Assembly: GCF_004000215.1 (NCBI RefSeq)
Contig: NZ_RBVY01000008.1
Span: 1-64,000, forward strand
From: Nitratireductor alexandrii
GTDB taxonomy: Bacteria; Pseudomonadota; Alphaproteobacteria; Rhizobiales; Rhizobiaceae
DNA: 64,000 nucleotides
Reading direction: 5' to 3'
Numbering within the stretch: the first letter of the stretch is position 1; every line of letters begins with the position of its first letter. Below are positions 17,301 through 24,427 of the stretch, in pieces. Under the pieces are notes generated by a model, which did not search any database, was not told the origin of the DNA, and saw only the letters and a list, made by a program, of their open reading frames with translations. Made by a program: the position numbers and the translations under genes.

Positions 17301-18864
17301 GGTGATGTGGTACCGCAAAGCGGCCGAGGCCGGCAACAGCGACGCCATGTTCAATCTCGGCGTCTGTTATGACAACGGCATGGGCGTGGCGGCCGACGCG
17401 AAGCAGGCGGTGATGTGGTACCGCAAAGCGGCCGAGGCCGGCAACAGCGACGCCATGTTCAATCTCGGCGTATGCTATTCGAACGGCACGGGCGTGGCGG
17501 CCGACGCGAAGCAGGCGGTGATGTGGTACCGCAAAGCGGCCGAGGCCGGCAACAACAATGCAATGTTGAACCTCGGCGTCTGCTATTCGAACGGCACGGG
17601 CGTGGTGACCGACGCGAAGCAGGCAGTGAAGTGGTACCGCAAAGCGGCCGAGGCCGGCAACAGCAGGGCCATGGCCAACCTCGGCGTCTGCTATTCGAAC
17701 GGCACCGGCGTGGCGATCGACGCGAAGCAGGCAGTGAAGTGGTACCGCAAAGCGGCCGAGGCCGGCAACAGCAGGGCCATGGCCAACCTCGGCGTCTGCT
17801 ATTCGAACGGCACCGGCGTGGCGATCGACGCGAAGCAGGCAGTGAAGTGGTACCGCAAAGCGGCCGAGGCCGGCAACAGCAGGGCCATGGCCAACCTCGG
17901 CGTCTGCTATTCGAACGGCACCGGCGTGGCGATCGACGCGAAGCAGGCAGTGAAGTGGTACCGCAAAGCGGCCGAGGCCGGCAACAGCAGGGCCATGGCC
18001 AACCTCGGCGTCTGCTATTTGAACGGCACGGGCGTGGCGACTGACGCGAAGCAGGCAGTGAAGTGGTACCGCAAAGCGGCCGAGGCCGGTCACGAAGCGG
18101 CAAAAACGATTATTCAATCTCACCCTGACCGTCCTGGCCTGCCTCTTGATGACTTGCTGCTGCAGAAATGGGCCGAAAAGATGGGCCAACCGACCTGGCC
18201 AATGCAGCCTTTGCTCCCAGGTGATTGGAGCAAACCAAAGTTCAGGCACCGCCTTGCGTTGTTGCGCGCACTGACCCGCTTTTCGCATCTGCGCATCAAG
18301 GACGGAGCGATAGTGCAGGGCTTGCGATCCATCCCGCTATCGTTCTATCCGAATTTGCAATTGAGCGAGGCATTGCTCGAACATGACGGAGAACTGAAAA
18401 TTGTCTGCCTGCTTGCGGGCAACGATATTGAGCTCCTGCTCAACGGCAAAAGTGACGTGGTCCACTACCTAAACGCGCTTGGGCATCTTTCGCTTATCGA
18501 CCCGACCGTAGTAGGAGACTATGCAAGATTTTTCTGCATGGCGGTATGTGGCAGGGGAGGTCATTTTTGCATCGTCGACAATGTACATTCGTCGATGTTT
18601 TATCATGAGTTGCAACGGCCTATTCTGCACGATCTCTCCAAAAAAATCATCCCGTTCCGCCTGGATAAAGAAGCAAAAGTGCCATTCATCTTTTCCGCTA
18701 CGATCAAATACGCTGACAAACTTTTCAGCACTTACTTGAAGGTTCTTCGCGGCGGGCGAATAAAAATTGTGGAGCCTCTAGACAACACACCCATTGCCGA
18801 CAACTTGCCCTTTTACGAGGAGGGATTCGAAGGCGTGTTCCGGTTCCGCCGTGTGCCGGGCTAG
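14392..18864 (+). CDS. NLR-like STAND NTPase with Sel1-repeat sensor array
   Basis: A 1490-aa protein. The N-terminal about 175 residues are helical and unrecognized (the effector position in NLR-like proteins). The NTPase core follows, with P-loop GVGGQGKS at 227-234, Walker B NTLIVVDYV at about 275-283 and the sensor-like LLLVERQRW. A helical region runs to about 687. Then come 15 full 36-residue Sel1/TPR-like repeats (residues 688-1227) and a unique C-terminal domain of about 260 residues. In STAND proteins the repeats sense a ligand and the NTPase oligomerizes to fire the N-terminal effector; several bacterial families of this plan are anti-phage. The role here is inferred. The repeats are almost identical at DNA level, which implies recent expansion or active homogenization. 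Probably an operon with the 168-aa gene upstream. Confidence 0.85.
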   Translation: MTPIYFPSFCRWVEAAYADKDIKVRRRLSDLIRQEHKSPEAFELLRFAAFDNAEASARAGRAPETLDQNNKDLLKSFASNKGKFKKAAAFHFLFLCASRHDQRFKEYGDALNDLVKLSEQAQLSGHSLDECEFALEIDLNSKKYGGKTVAQEPDKPGATIQQAQHEELEPLSAVTPNLATLFSDERIDNDLHYSKHVVDVHGRQREQRVLHDFLGPGRNFYWLQLAGVGGQGKSRLAFDLVCEARKSGEWDAGFLTESGLIAFRDHWPNWRPTKNTLIVVDYVLGREREIAPAFQDLLRRSKEFEKSVRLLLVERQRWDRGGLERRQARGATGKPSVEFQPTEGGKAQWFLNICEKPSPDDADISPEDARITGTCFKDELICPTGVIELAPLEPDELVSLTREIAEERGHEISLSNHEIKTTLEHIDKSGRPLFAYLLAYSLADGRFDEGWGREDLLTHSLQREQNKRWKQAFGAEGRPCPDLDENSDSMRIARIATMIEGLENVTAANTLPEEDWPRLGKKRVLEEALVLVDGARGSGSHFAGYIPPMQPDILGEWFVLWAFASGVIDYQSMTRSAWKLAPHKTAVFLERCSQDFPSKLNRPETYRLLDVAPPDDDARKAYGSVCASLFANLYKAGIEDFPKEILKRLEIVATESKEPKAMTALGFCMLTGVAFEKNNDEGLRLTMAAAEAGNNSAMFNLGVCYENGTGVAADAKQAVMWYRKAAEAGNSDAMFNLGVCYDNGMGVAADAKQAVMWYRKAAEAGNSDAMFNLGVCYDNGMGVAADAKQAVMWYRKAAEAGNSDAMFNLGVCYDNGMGVAADAKQAVMWYRKAAEAGNSDAMFNLGVCYDNGMGVAADAKQAVMWYRKAAEAGNSDAMFNLGVCYDNGMGVAADAKQAVMWYRKAAEAGNSDAMFNLGVCYSNGTGVAADAKQAVMWYRKAAEAGNSSAMVNLGVCYENGTGVAADAKQAVMWYRKAAEAGNSDAMFNLGVCYDNGMGVAADAKQAVMWYRKAAEAGNSDAMFNLGVCYSNGTGVAADAKQAVMWYRKAAEAGNNNAMLNLGVCYSNGTGVVTDAKQAVKWYRKAAEAGNSRAMANLGVCYSNGTGVAIDAKQAVKWYRKAAEAGNSRAMANLGVCYSNGTGVAIDAKQAVKWYRKAAEAGNSRAMANLGVCYSNGTGVAIDAKQAVKWYRKAAEAGNSRAMANLGVCYLNGTGVATDAKQAVKWYRKAAEAGHEAAKTIIQSHPDRPGLPLDDLLLQKWAEKMGQPTWPMQPLLPGDWSKPKFRHRLALLRALTRFSHLRIKDGAIVQGLRSIPLSFYPNLQLSEALLEHDGELKIVCLLAGNDIELLLNGKSDVVHYLNALGHLSLIDPTVVGDYARFFCMAVCGRGGHFCIVDNVHSSMFYHELQRPILHDLSKKIIPFRLDKEAKVPFIFSATIKYADKLFSTYLKVLRGGRIKIVEPLDNTPIADNLPFYEEGFEGVFRFRRVPG
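16453..18072 (+). repeat. 15 tandem 108-bp Sel1-coding repeats
   Basis: Fifteen in-frame 108-bp units, each encoding AEAGN..AM.NLGVCY.NG.GV plus ADAKQAVMWYRKA-type text. Units 2-6 (16561-17100) are identical base for base, unit 9 equals unit 2, unit 7 equals unit 10, and units 12-14 (17641-17964) are identical to each other. Variation is confined to a few positions: the residues after AGN, the residue after CY (D, S, E or L), and MW versus KW. A degenerate 16th unit from 18073 caps the array. Confidence 0.97.
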
Positions 18865-18924
18865 AGTTGATCTGCTGCCATCCCGGCACATAGCTATAAT
18901 GACCATGGTCAAAATCCAATCTTC

Positions 18925-20208
18925 CTATGCATCGCGACTATGTTCGCATGCATCTCTACCAAAGCCAGGCTGCGCATGTGCGGAATGCGTTGATTGTAAG
19001 TCGAAAGACGGCTGTTTCGTCGACAACGTTCTCAAAGTAGCAAACTCCCGCTCTCGCCAGCCTTTGGCCTTGTCGCGCTTCTCCTGAAGCGGTGCATCGG
19101 CGCGGCGCTGTTCGGTGATCAGCCGCAGCCGTTCGCGTTGGTCGCGTTCATTGGCTGCTTCCAGTTCTGCCCGATTGCGAGACAACGTTTCCTTGCGCCG
19201 GCCTGTCATCCAGTCCCAAACGCCGAGCAATCCTTTGCGCAGGCGATCTGACCGCTCCTTGGCTTCTTGCTGCCGCCGTACCTGCTGCCTCGTACGCAGG
19301 TCGTCACGCTCACGCCGGTGCCGATCCCGGATACGCCGACGCTGCGCTTCCAGCGGTTCCATCCGGCGCACGAACTCCACGTCGATCTCGGCAATCAGGG
19401 CCTTGTGTCTATCCGTCAGCGCGGTGGCGATATCCGCCTTCGCCTCTTCGATGGATCGATGGCTTTCCGGGTCGCCCAGCCTGGCCATCAGTTCCTTTGG
19501 TTTCACGTTGAGCCAGCGAGAGAGCGAACAGACATTGCCCTTCCAGTCCAGCACGACAAAGCCGCGCCGGTCGCCGCGGCACAGCCAGAAGCCTCTTTGC
19601 TTCAGGGCAGCCTCGAAAGCCTGGCCTCCGTCCGATTGCGCCCAGCAATGTTGGAGAACGGCTTTGATCTCGCGCGGATCGCGTTTGGCCCGCTGTGCTT
19701 CCTGCCATTCTGTCAGGGTAAAGTTCGTCGGATTGGCCAGCGACTTGTCCGAAAGCCCTTTCGGCAAATCCCAACCGTGAGACAGGTATAGCTCGCGTGA
19801 GAGTTCCGCTAGCCGGGTCTTAAAGAAGGGGAGATTGATACCCTTCATCTCGTCCACATCGATGCGGCTGATCACGACGTGGCAGTGACGCCGGGCGTTC
19901 TTCTCATGGAACAGCACGACCCGTGGCTGTCCAGCCAATTCGAGCTTCTCCATCGCCTGGTCGATAGCGTCCTCGAAATCCCGAATGGTGGCGCTGGCGT
20001 CTTTCGGCGGTGACAAGGACAGCGAGAACATGAACTGCTTGCACTTCGTCGCCCGGCTGATCGCGTACATCTCCCTCAATGCCCCGGTTAGGTCGTCTGC
20101 GACGAACCCGTCGATCGCGTGAAGTTCCACATGGTCGTTGTCCCGATCATTGAGCAGGTGCAGGGCAAGCTGCTTCGCCCCGCCTCTTTGATTGCCTTTG
20201 AGGATCAT
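18925..20208 (-). CDS. relaxase/mobilization nuclease (MobA/VirD2-like)
   Basis: A 427-aa protein. The N-terminal half is a relaxase domain: KGNQRGGAKQLALHLL near the start, then FMFSLSLSPP at about 59-68 and the histidine motif LFHEKNARRHCHVVISRID at 99-117, which supplies the metal-binding His residues. The C-terminal half is Arg/Glu-rich and coiled-coil-like. Relaxases nick oriT and stay bound to the 5' end for transfer. The N-terminal Tyr is not obvious in this subfamily; Tyr48 is a candidate nucleophile. It starts 3 bp after the MobC-like gene's stop and completes a two-gene mob operon. The coupling protein at 10082-11752 is the likely partner. Confidence 0.82.
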   Translation of the reverse strand: MILKGNQRGGAKQLALHLLNDRDNDHVELHAIDGFVADDLTGALREMYAISRATKCKQFMFSLSLSPPKDASATIRDFEDAIDQAMEKLELAGQPRVVLFHEKNARRHCHVVISRIDVDEMKGINLPFFKTRLAELSRELYLSHGWDLPKGLSDKSLANPTNFTLTEWQEAQRAKRDPREIKAVLQHCWAQSDGGQAFEAALKQRGFWLCRGDRRGFVVLDWKGNVCSLSRWLNVKPKELMARLGDPESHRSIEEAKADIATALTDRHKALIAEIDVEFVRRMEPLEAQRRRIRDRHRRERDDLRTRQQVRRQQEAKERSDRLRKGLLGVWDWMTGRRKETLSRNRAELEAANERDQRERLRLITEQRRADAPLQEKRDKAKGWREREFATLRTLSTKQPSFDLQSTHSAHAQPGFGRDACEHSRDA

Positions 20209-20211
20209 GGG

Positions 20212-20601
20212 TCAGTCCTCCGCTTGCAGTCCGAGGGCGCGGATGAGCATGCGGCGCAGATCGCGGATGTGGTCACGGGCGCTTCGGATTTCGGCGAGTA
20301 CCTCGGGTGTCAGCGGCAGCACGCCCAGCCGCGCGGCTTCTGCAAATTCTGCCATGGACCGTGACAGGGCCGATCGGCCGAGTTCGGCCAGAATGCGGGC
20401 TAGCAGTTGCTGCCGTGCAGACTCCGATAATCTACCGGTTTCCCGGATACCTTGGGCAGAATCGGAAAACAGCCTGGTCCGGATATAGGCGCTCAGGGTC
20501 TGCCCCTTGGCTGCCGTCACCAGCGCCTGGCGCTCTTCGGGCGTCACGCGTAGCGAGATCGGCGCCGGCGACTTGCCGTGCCTTGAGTTCCTTTTTGTCA
20601 T
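20212..20601 (-). CDS. MobC-like relaxosome accessory protein
   Basis: A 129-aa protein. The N-terminus ISLRVTPEERQALVTAAKGQTLSAYIR (about residues 15-42) is a ribbon-helix-helix-like DNA-binding unit, followed by a helical MobC-type region (ARILAELGRSALSRSMAEFAEAARLG). Such proteins bind oriT and help the relaxase open it. It lies directly upstream of the relaxase, with a 3-bp gap. Confidence 0.75.
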   Translation of the reverse strand: MTKRNSRHGKSPAPISLRVTPEERQALVTAAKGQTLSAYIRTRLFSDSAQGIRETGRLSESARQQLLARILAELGRSALSRSMAEFAEAARLGVLPLTPEVLAEIRSARDHIRDLRRMLIRALGLQAED

Positions 20602-20983
20602 GGTGGTGAGCTTCTGAAAATCGTGCGACGACGAACGCTGCCTGCCCGGTCGATGCCGGGCGCGTTCGGTCGCGGATTGAGATTCAGGAAATACGAAAAA
20701 TGGCGAAGCCGACGCCGCCTATGGCTTCGGCGTCGACCTGTCCAGGCACGAACCTTTCAGGGCGCGATTCCAGCCTTCCAGCTCATCGAAAAGAGCCGTA
20801 AGTTGGTTCGATTGAGCTCCCTTGAGGTCCACCAATTTCACGCTGTACAGCCCGGAGACATAGGTCTCCCGTTTTCGACAATGGTTTTGTCGTTTTCTTG
20901 CAACCTGCGGCCAGCGCCGGGGCCGTCGGCGGGCCTTTGCGCGCCGCGCCGCGCTTGGCCGAATTGACCAATTTGCACATGCG
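20602..20983. other. non-coding region upstream of mobC: candidate oriT
   Basis: A 382-bp stretch with no credible gene, next to the mob operon, where oriT usually lies. It holds two hairpins: GCCCGG/CCGGGC with a 6-nt loop (20644-20661) and CGACGCCG/CGGCGTCG with a 10-nt loop (20710-20735). No nic-site consensus could be recognized. The remainder up to 20983 separates the mob operon from the AraC gene and shows nothing further. Confidence 0.35.
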
Positions 20984-21760
20984 TTAAAGCGCAGCGAATG
21001 GCGGCTTTGCGACAAACTCGCGCGGGCTGACGCCGAGGGTCCGTCGAAACATATAGCTGAACGCACTGGACGAGTCGTATCCCATGTCCAAGGCAACCGT
21101 TGTCACCTTCTGACCGCTGGCCAAAAGCGAGACCGCATGCAAGACGCGGGCATGCCGCAGCCACCGCGACGGCGGCATCCCGGTCTCGGAGACGAAGAGA
21201 CGTTCGATGGTCTTGCGGCTCGCGGGTGCGTCAGCGAGCCATGCCTCGACCGACCGAACCTTTCCCGGATCGTCAAGCGCCGCCTCGGCGAAGCCGCGAA
21301 TGCGATTGTCTTGCGGCATCACCAGGGAAAGCGGCACATCCCGCGCCGACAGTATTTCGTGCCGAAGAAGCCCATAAAGGGCACGGATGTGTTTGGCCGT
21401 CCTGGCCTTGATGCCGTCGGGCATGGTCGCCCTAAACAACGTTCCCAGAAGCGGCGTCATCGCGAAGACGCGGCAAGCGCTGCCGAGCCTTTCGGCCTCA
21501 TCGCGATTGACATCGACATAGCGCATCACGTTCTCGGACCCAAAGCGCAACCAGTGCTGAGCGTCTGGCGGTATCCAGACCGCCATGGCGGGGCTTAAGA
21601 GCAGAACGCGGTCCGATGTTCCCACATACATCGAACCTGAATCGGCCGAGATGAGCTGGCCGAACTCATGCGAATGCCAATCGGAATTCGCCCCTGCATC
21701 CTGCGTGTTCGTTTCACCGAGATAGGATGGTCTATCCGTTCCAAGCGGCTCACTGTTCAT
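20984..21760 (-). CDS. AraC-family transcriptional regulator
   Basis: 258 aa from the ATG at 21760; the frame is open further upstream but loses family character. The N-terminal cupin-like sensor has DWHSHEFGQLISADSG (His-rich entry strand) and AVWIPPDAQHWLRFG. The C-terminal double HTH includes MPPSRWLRHARVLHAVSLLASG and the typical VALDMGYDSSSAFSYMFRRTLGVSPREF. It is divergent from the MFS gene across 121 bp, so it most likely controls that transporter in response to an exported small molecule. Confidence 0.88.
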   Translation of the reverse strand: MNSEPLGTDRPSYLGETNTQDAGANSDWHSHEFGQLISADSGSMYVGTSDRVLLLSPAMAVWIPPDAQHWLRFGSENVMRYVDVNRDEAERLGSACRVFAMTPLLGTLFRATMPDGIKARTAKHIRALYGLLRHEILSARDVPLSLVMPQDNRIRGFAEAALDDPGKVRSVEAWLADAPASRKTIERLFVSETGMPPSRWLRHARVLHAVSLLASGQKVTTVALDMGYDSSSAFSYMFRRTLGVSPREFVAKPPFAAL

Positions 21761-21881
21761 CAATGACGAATCCTCGATGCTAGAAGGCCAATCCTCGACA
21801 GAAAGACATAGCGCGAAGGGGTAGGCTTCGCCAGGAAACCGGACAGGGCGTGCAGCCTTTCGCATCGGACGGCAGTGCCAG

Positions 21882-23108
21882 ATGAACAATCGCGCATTCA
21901 TGACATGGTTCGCCCTGGGCCACCTCGCCAACGACTGGCCGATTGCCGCCCTTTGGCTGATCGTGCCTGCCGCCGGACTGTCCATGGGGTTGTCGCCCGT
22001 CGAGGTCGGCCTGCTCTTCACGCTGTTCAACCTGGGCGGTGCGCTGGCCTACATTCCGGCCGGCTGTCTGGCGGATCATGTCTCCAACCGTGGCCGTCTG
22101 CTGGTCGTGACGTTCTGGTGGGTTGCGATCGGGTATGGCGTGGCCGCCCTTGCACCGGGGTTCTGGAGCCTCGCCGTGTTGCTCGCGGTCGCCGGGATGG
22201 GCAACGCGGCCTGGCATCCGATCGCGACCGGCGTGCTGACGCGCGACAGCAAGGACGGTCGGGCGAAGGCCTTGGGCATTCACGCCATAGGCGGGTCTTT
22301 CGCCGAGGTGCTGGCCCCATTGTCGGTCGGGTTTCTTTTGTCGGTCGTCGATTGGCGCGCTGCATTGGTCATCTCAGCGGTTCCCACCGTCCTGTGCGGG
22401 CTATGTTTTCTCAGGGTGGCGCGAGCTGTTCCGGCGGTCGAGAGCAGGACGGCCCTTCGCGAGGACCTCGCCGGCCTTATCCGGACGTGGCGGACGGGTC
22501 GCGGCCTGCGCATCGTTGCGATGATCTGCCTCTACAACATGGCATTGATCGCGCTTCTCAGCATGATCCCGCTCTACCTCGCGGCGGTCCACGACCTCGC
22601 GTCGGCCAGCATTGGCATCATCTTGGCGGCGCTGCTTATCACCGGGGCGCTGGCGCAGCCGTGGGCGGGATCGCTGTCCGACCGAGCGGGGCGCGGTCCG
22701 GTCCTCGTTCTTGGCAATGGAACCGCTGCTTTCGCCGTCGCCGGCTTGGCATTCGGACCGCCCTTCTGGCTCATGATCCCGTTGATGGCAGTCGCCGTTG
22801 CCGCACTCGATGCGATCCGCGCGGCGATGTTGGCCGCCGCCGTCGATCACTCAGAGCGGAGCGAAGGCAAGACCCTGGGCCTCGCCTTTGTTCTCATGGA
22901 TGGGGTTGGAGCCTTTGGGGCGGTGTTGGCCGGGATGGCGGCGGGTATTTCCTGGCAGCTCATGTTCGCACTCACCGCCGCGTTCGCCGTGACTGCCGCG
23001 GTTCTCGGTGCGGGAAGCATGGCAAGTCGCGACCAGATCCCTTCTCGAGAGCGCGTGTCTAGAAAGAAAGGACACGCCGCCGCGAGGACTTGGAAGAACG
23101 GCTCTTAA
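21882..23108 (+). CDS. MFS transporter, exporter-like
   Basis: A 408-aa protein with about 12 TM helices and an MFS motif A-like loop CLADHVSNRGRLL (about residue 65), with a second related loop SLSDRAGRGPVLV in the C-terminal half. It has the features of small-molecule efflux permeases of the fosmidomycin-resistance type (early GHLANDWP; MGNAAWHPIATG near residue 108). Substrate unknown. The gene is divergent from an AraC regulator, the common arrangement for an inducible exporter. Confidence 0.85.
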   Translation: MNNRAFMTWFALGHLANDWPIAALWLIVPAAGLSMGLSPVEVGLLFTLFNLGGALAYIPAGCLADHVSNRGRLLVVTFWWVAIGYGVAALAPGFWSLAVLLAVAGMGNAAWHPIATGVLTRDSKDGRAKALGIHAIGGSFAEVLAPLSVGFLLSVVDWRAALVISAVPTVLCGLCFLRVARAVPAVESRTALREDLAGLIRTWRTGRGLRIVAMICLYNMALIALLSMIPLYLAAVHDLASASIGIILAALLITGALAQPWAGSLSDRAGRGPVLVLGNGTAAFAVAGLAFGPPFWLMIPLMAVAVAALDAIRAAMLAAAVDHSERSEGKTLGLAFVLMDGVGAFGAVLAGMAAGISWQLMFALTAAFAVTAAVLGAGSMASRDQIPSRERVSRKKGHAAARTWKNGS

Positions 23109-23564
23109 CGAGCCCGCACCTCCTCCAGGACATGGACATGAGGAAGCGGAGACGGAAACCGCGAAGCGTTTGGGGAGCCGTAGAACAAGGCTCCTCGTTC
23201 TCTGAACCGACATTGGTGGGATGGCAGCCTTGTCCTACACAGCCGCCCGTCCCGCGTCGTGTAGCGAAGGGCGGCACCGGTGGCATGAAAGACATATGTG
23301 GCCAACATGGAAGGATCATCGCGTTGCGGGCTTCCCTCGCATTGATTTTGCCGTGTTTTCCTGTCCAAAAACGGAAATCGTATGTAGCAGTCTTCACATG
23401 TTTCAAGGCAGCGGACGTCGTTCGACGCCTCCGCGAAGGCCGGTGAAAGCTCGAGATGCGGCATCGGTTTCACGCCGGGCGCTTTGGTCGCCTCCCTTCC
23501 ACAAGCCGGATAGGTTCGTGCGATTCGCGACAGGAAGCGCGACGAGACAATCGGCCTAGGAGCC
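23109..23564. other. 456-bp intergenic region
   Basis: No convincing gene. The open frames here overlap on both strands and lack an RBS or domain. The region contains a REP-like palindrome (23411-23434). On the minus strand it reads AFAEASNDVR, a phrase I recognize from spurious ORFs over dispersed intergenic repeats in rhizobial genomes. The right part may hold transcription ends for the MFS gene and the convergent aspartate dehydrogenase gene. Confidence 0.4.
23411..23434. repeat. REP-like palindrome
   Basis: GCGGACGTCG-TT-CGACG(CC)TCCGC forms a 10-bp stem with a 2-nt bulge. Its intergenic position near convergent gene ends fits a dispersed palindromic element. A copy-number search would decide. 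Confidence 0.4.
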
Positions 23565-24377
23565 TCACACGACGTCGATGGCGTCGAAGCGCCCGAGCCC
23601 GGTTTTGATGGAATGGAGCAGGGAAGCGAACATCTCCGTGCCCGAGACGCCGATCGCGGGTTGGTGTTTTTGGGTGCGCACCACCGATCCGTCGCGACCG
23701 ACAGCCTCGACTTCGGCGATGGCGCAATCCAGATCCGGGGCGGCGACCAGCCTGCCGATGCAGCGGTCGAGCCCGACGGTCGCCAGCGCGCAGGTCACCA
23801 TCGTGTTGACATTGCGCGGAAACAGGAGGGCGATCTCGCGAACGGGGCCCTCGAACACCGTTTGCGCCCGCGCGATCGTCTCGGGCCTTATCCCGCTTTC
23901 GGAAAAGTCGATGTTGAGCGGGTTCTTGCGGAAGGTGATGGTCACGTCGCGCCACATCGACCGCGATGCGACCAGGCTTGCCGCGCCGACAAGGGCGCCG
24001 GCGGGCAGGAGCAGCCGGGTGCCGTTGCGCCGCGCAGCCTCTGCCAGCGCTTCGTGGAGCTCCGCATCGGCCAGCGCCGACACCGATAGCGGCATATAGT
24101 CGGCAAAGGCCAGAAAATTCGCGCCGTGCCTGCGGGTGACGTCGGGGTGGGCGGCTTCCACGATCAGGGTCGGTCGACGGATGGCGAAGCCGGACAGGTC
24201 GTCAAGGCGATGCGATGCATCGACGCCGGAGAGGCGTTCGGCGCGGCGTGCCCAGACAAAGGCCGGTTCGAGCCCGAGCGTTTGCCCGGCCGTGTCGGTC
24301 AGAACGTCATAGAGCTGTTTTCCGACATAACCGAAGCCGGCTATGCCGATGCGTGGGGCTTCAACGGCGTTTTGCAA
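23565..24377 (-). CDS. aspartate dehydrogenase-like protein (NadX family)
   Basis: A 270-aa protein. The N-terminal Rossmann motif GIAGFGYVGKQ is at residues 11-21, with the LIVEAAHPDVTRRHG segment near 70 and the C-terminal half of the aspartate dehydrogenase family (FRKNPLNIDF, then FPRNVNTMVTCALATVGLDR near 190). The family oxidizes L-aspartate to oxaloacetate/iminoaspartate with NAD(P). Here it lies beside malonyl-CoA decarboxylase and within a catabolic regulon, so a degradative amine-releasing role is more likely than NAD biosynthesis. It is transcribed in the same direction as the decarboxylase, 50 bp after it. Confidence 0.8.
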   Translation of the reverse strand: MQNAVEAPRIGIAGFGYVGKQLYDVLTDTAGQTLGLEPAFVWARRAERLSGVDASHRLDDLSGFAIRRPTLIVEAAHPDVTRRHGANFLAFADYMPLSVSALADAELHEALAEAARRNGTRLLLPAGALVGAASLVASRSMWRDVTITFRKNPLNIDFSESGIRPETIARAQTVFEGPVREIALLFPRNVNTMVTCALATVGLDRCIGRLVAAPDLDCAIAEVEAVGRDGSVVRTQKHQPAIGVSGTEMFASLLHSIKTGLGRFDAIDVV

Positions 24378-24427
24378 TCGGATCTCCTGTTTCGTCTGGC
24401 GTGGTCGGCTCCGGCAGTGCGGCCGCG

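Noticed and set aside
16453-18072. Possible CRISPR or non-coding satellite because of regular repeats
   Set aside because: The unit is 108 bp, in frame, without spacers, and encodes a known repeat fold.
17415-18103. Two frames of about 210 aa with repeated Arg/Gln-rich or Pro/Cys-rich units
   Set aside because: Third-frame shadows of the same 108-bp array.
16384-18288. 634-aa minus-strand frame across the Sel1 repeats
   Set aside because: It is the antisense shadow of perfect tandem repeats. Its product repeats HRLLRVGRHA-type text with no family match and no RBS, and the plus strand encodes a clear NTPase-Sel1 protein.
23105-23559. Overlapping frames of 112-122 aa on both strands
   Set aside because: No RBS or domain; they resemble spurious ORFs over an intergenic repeat.
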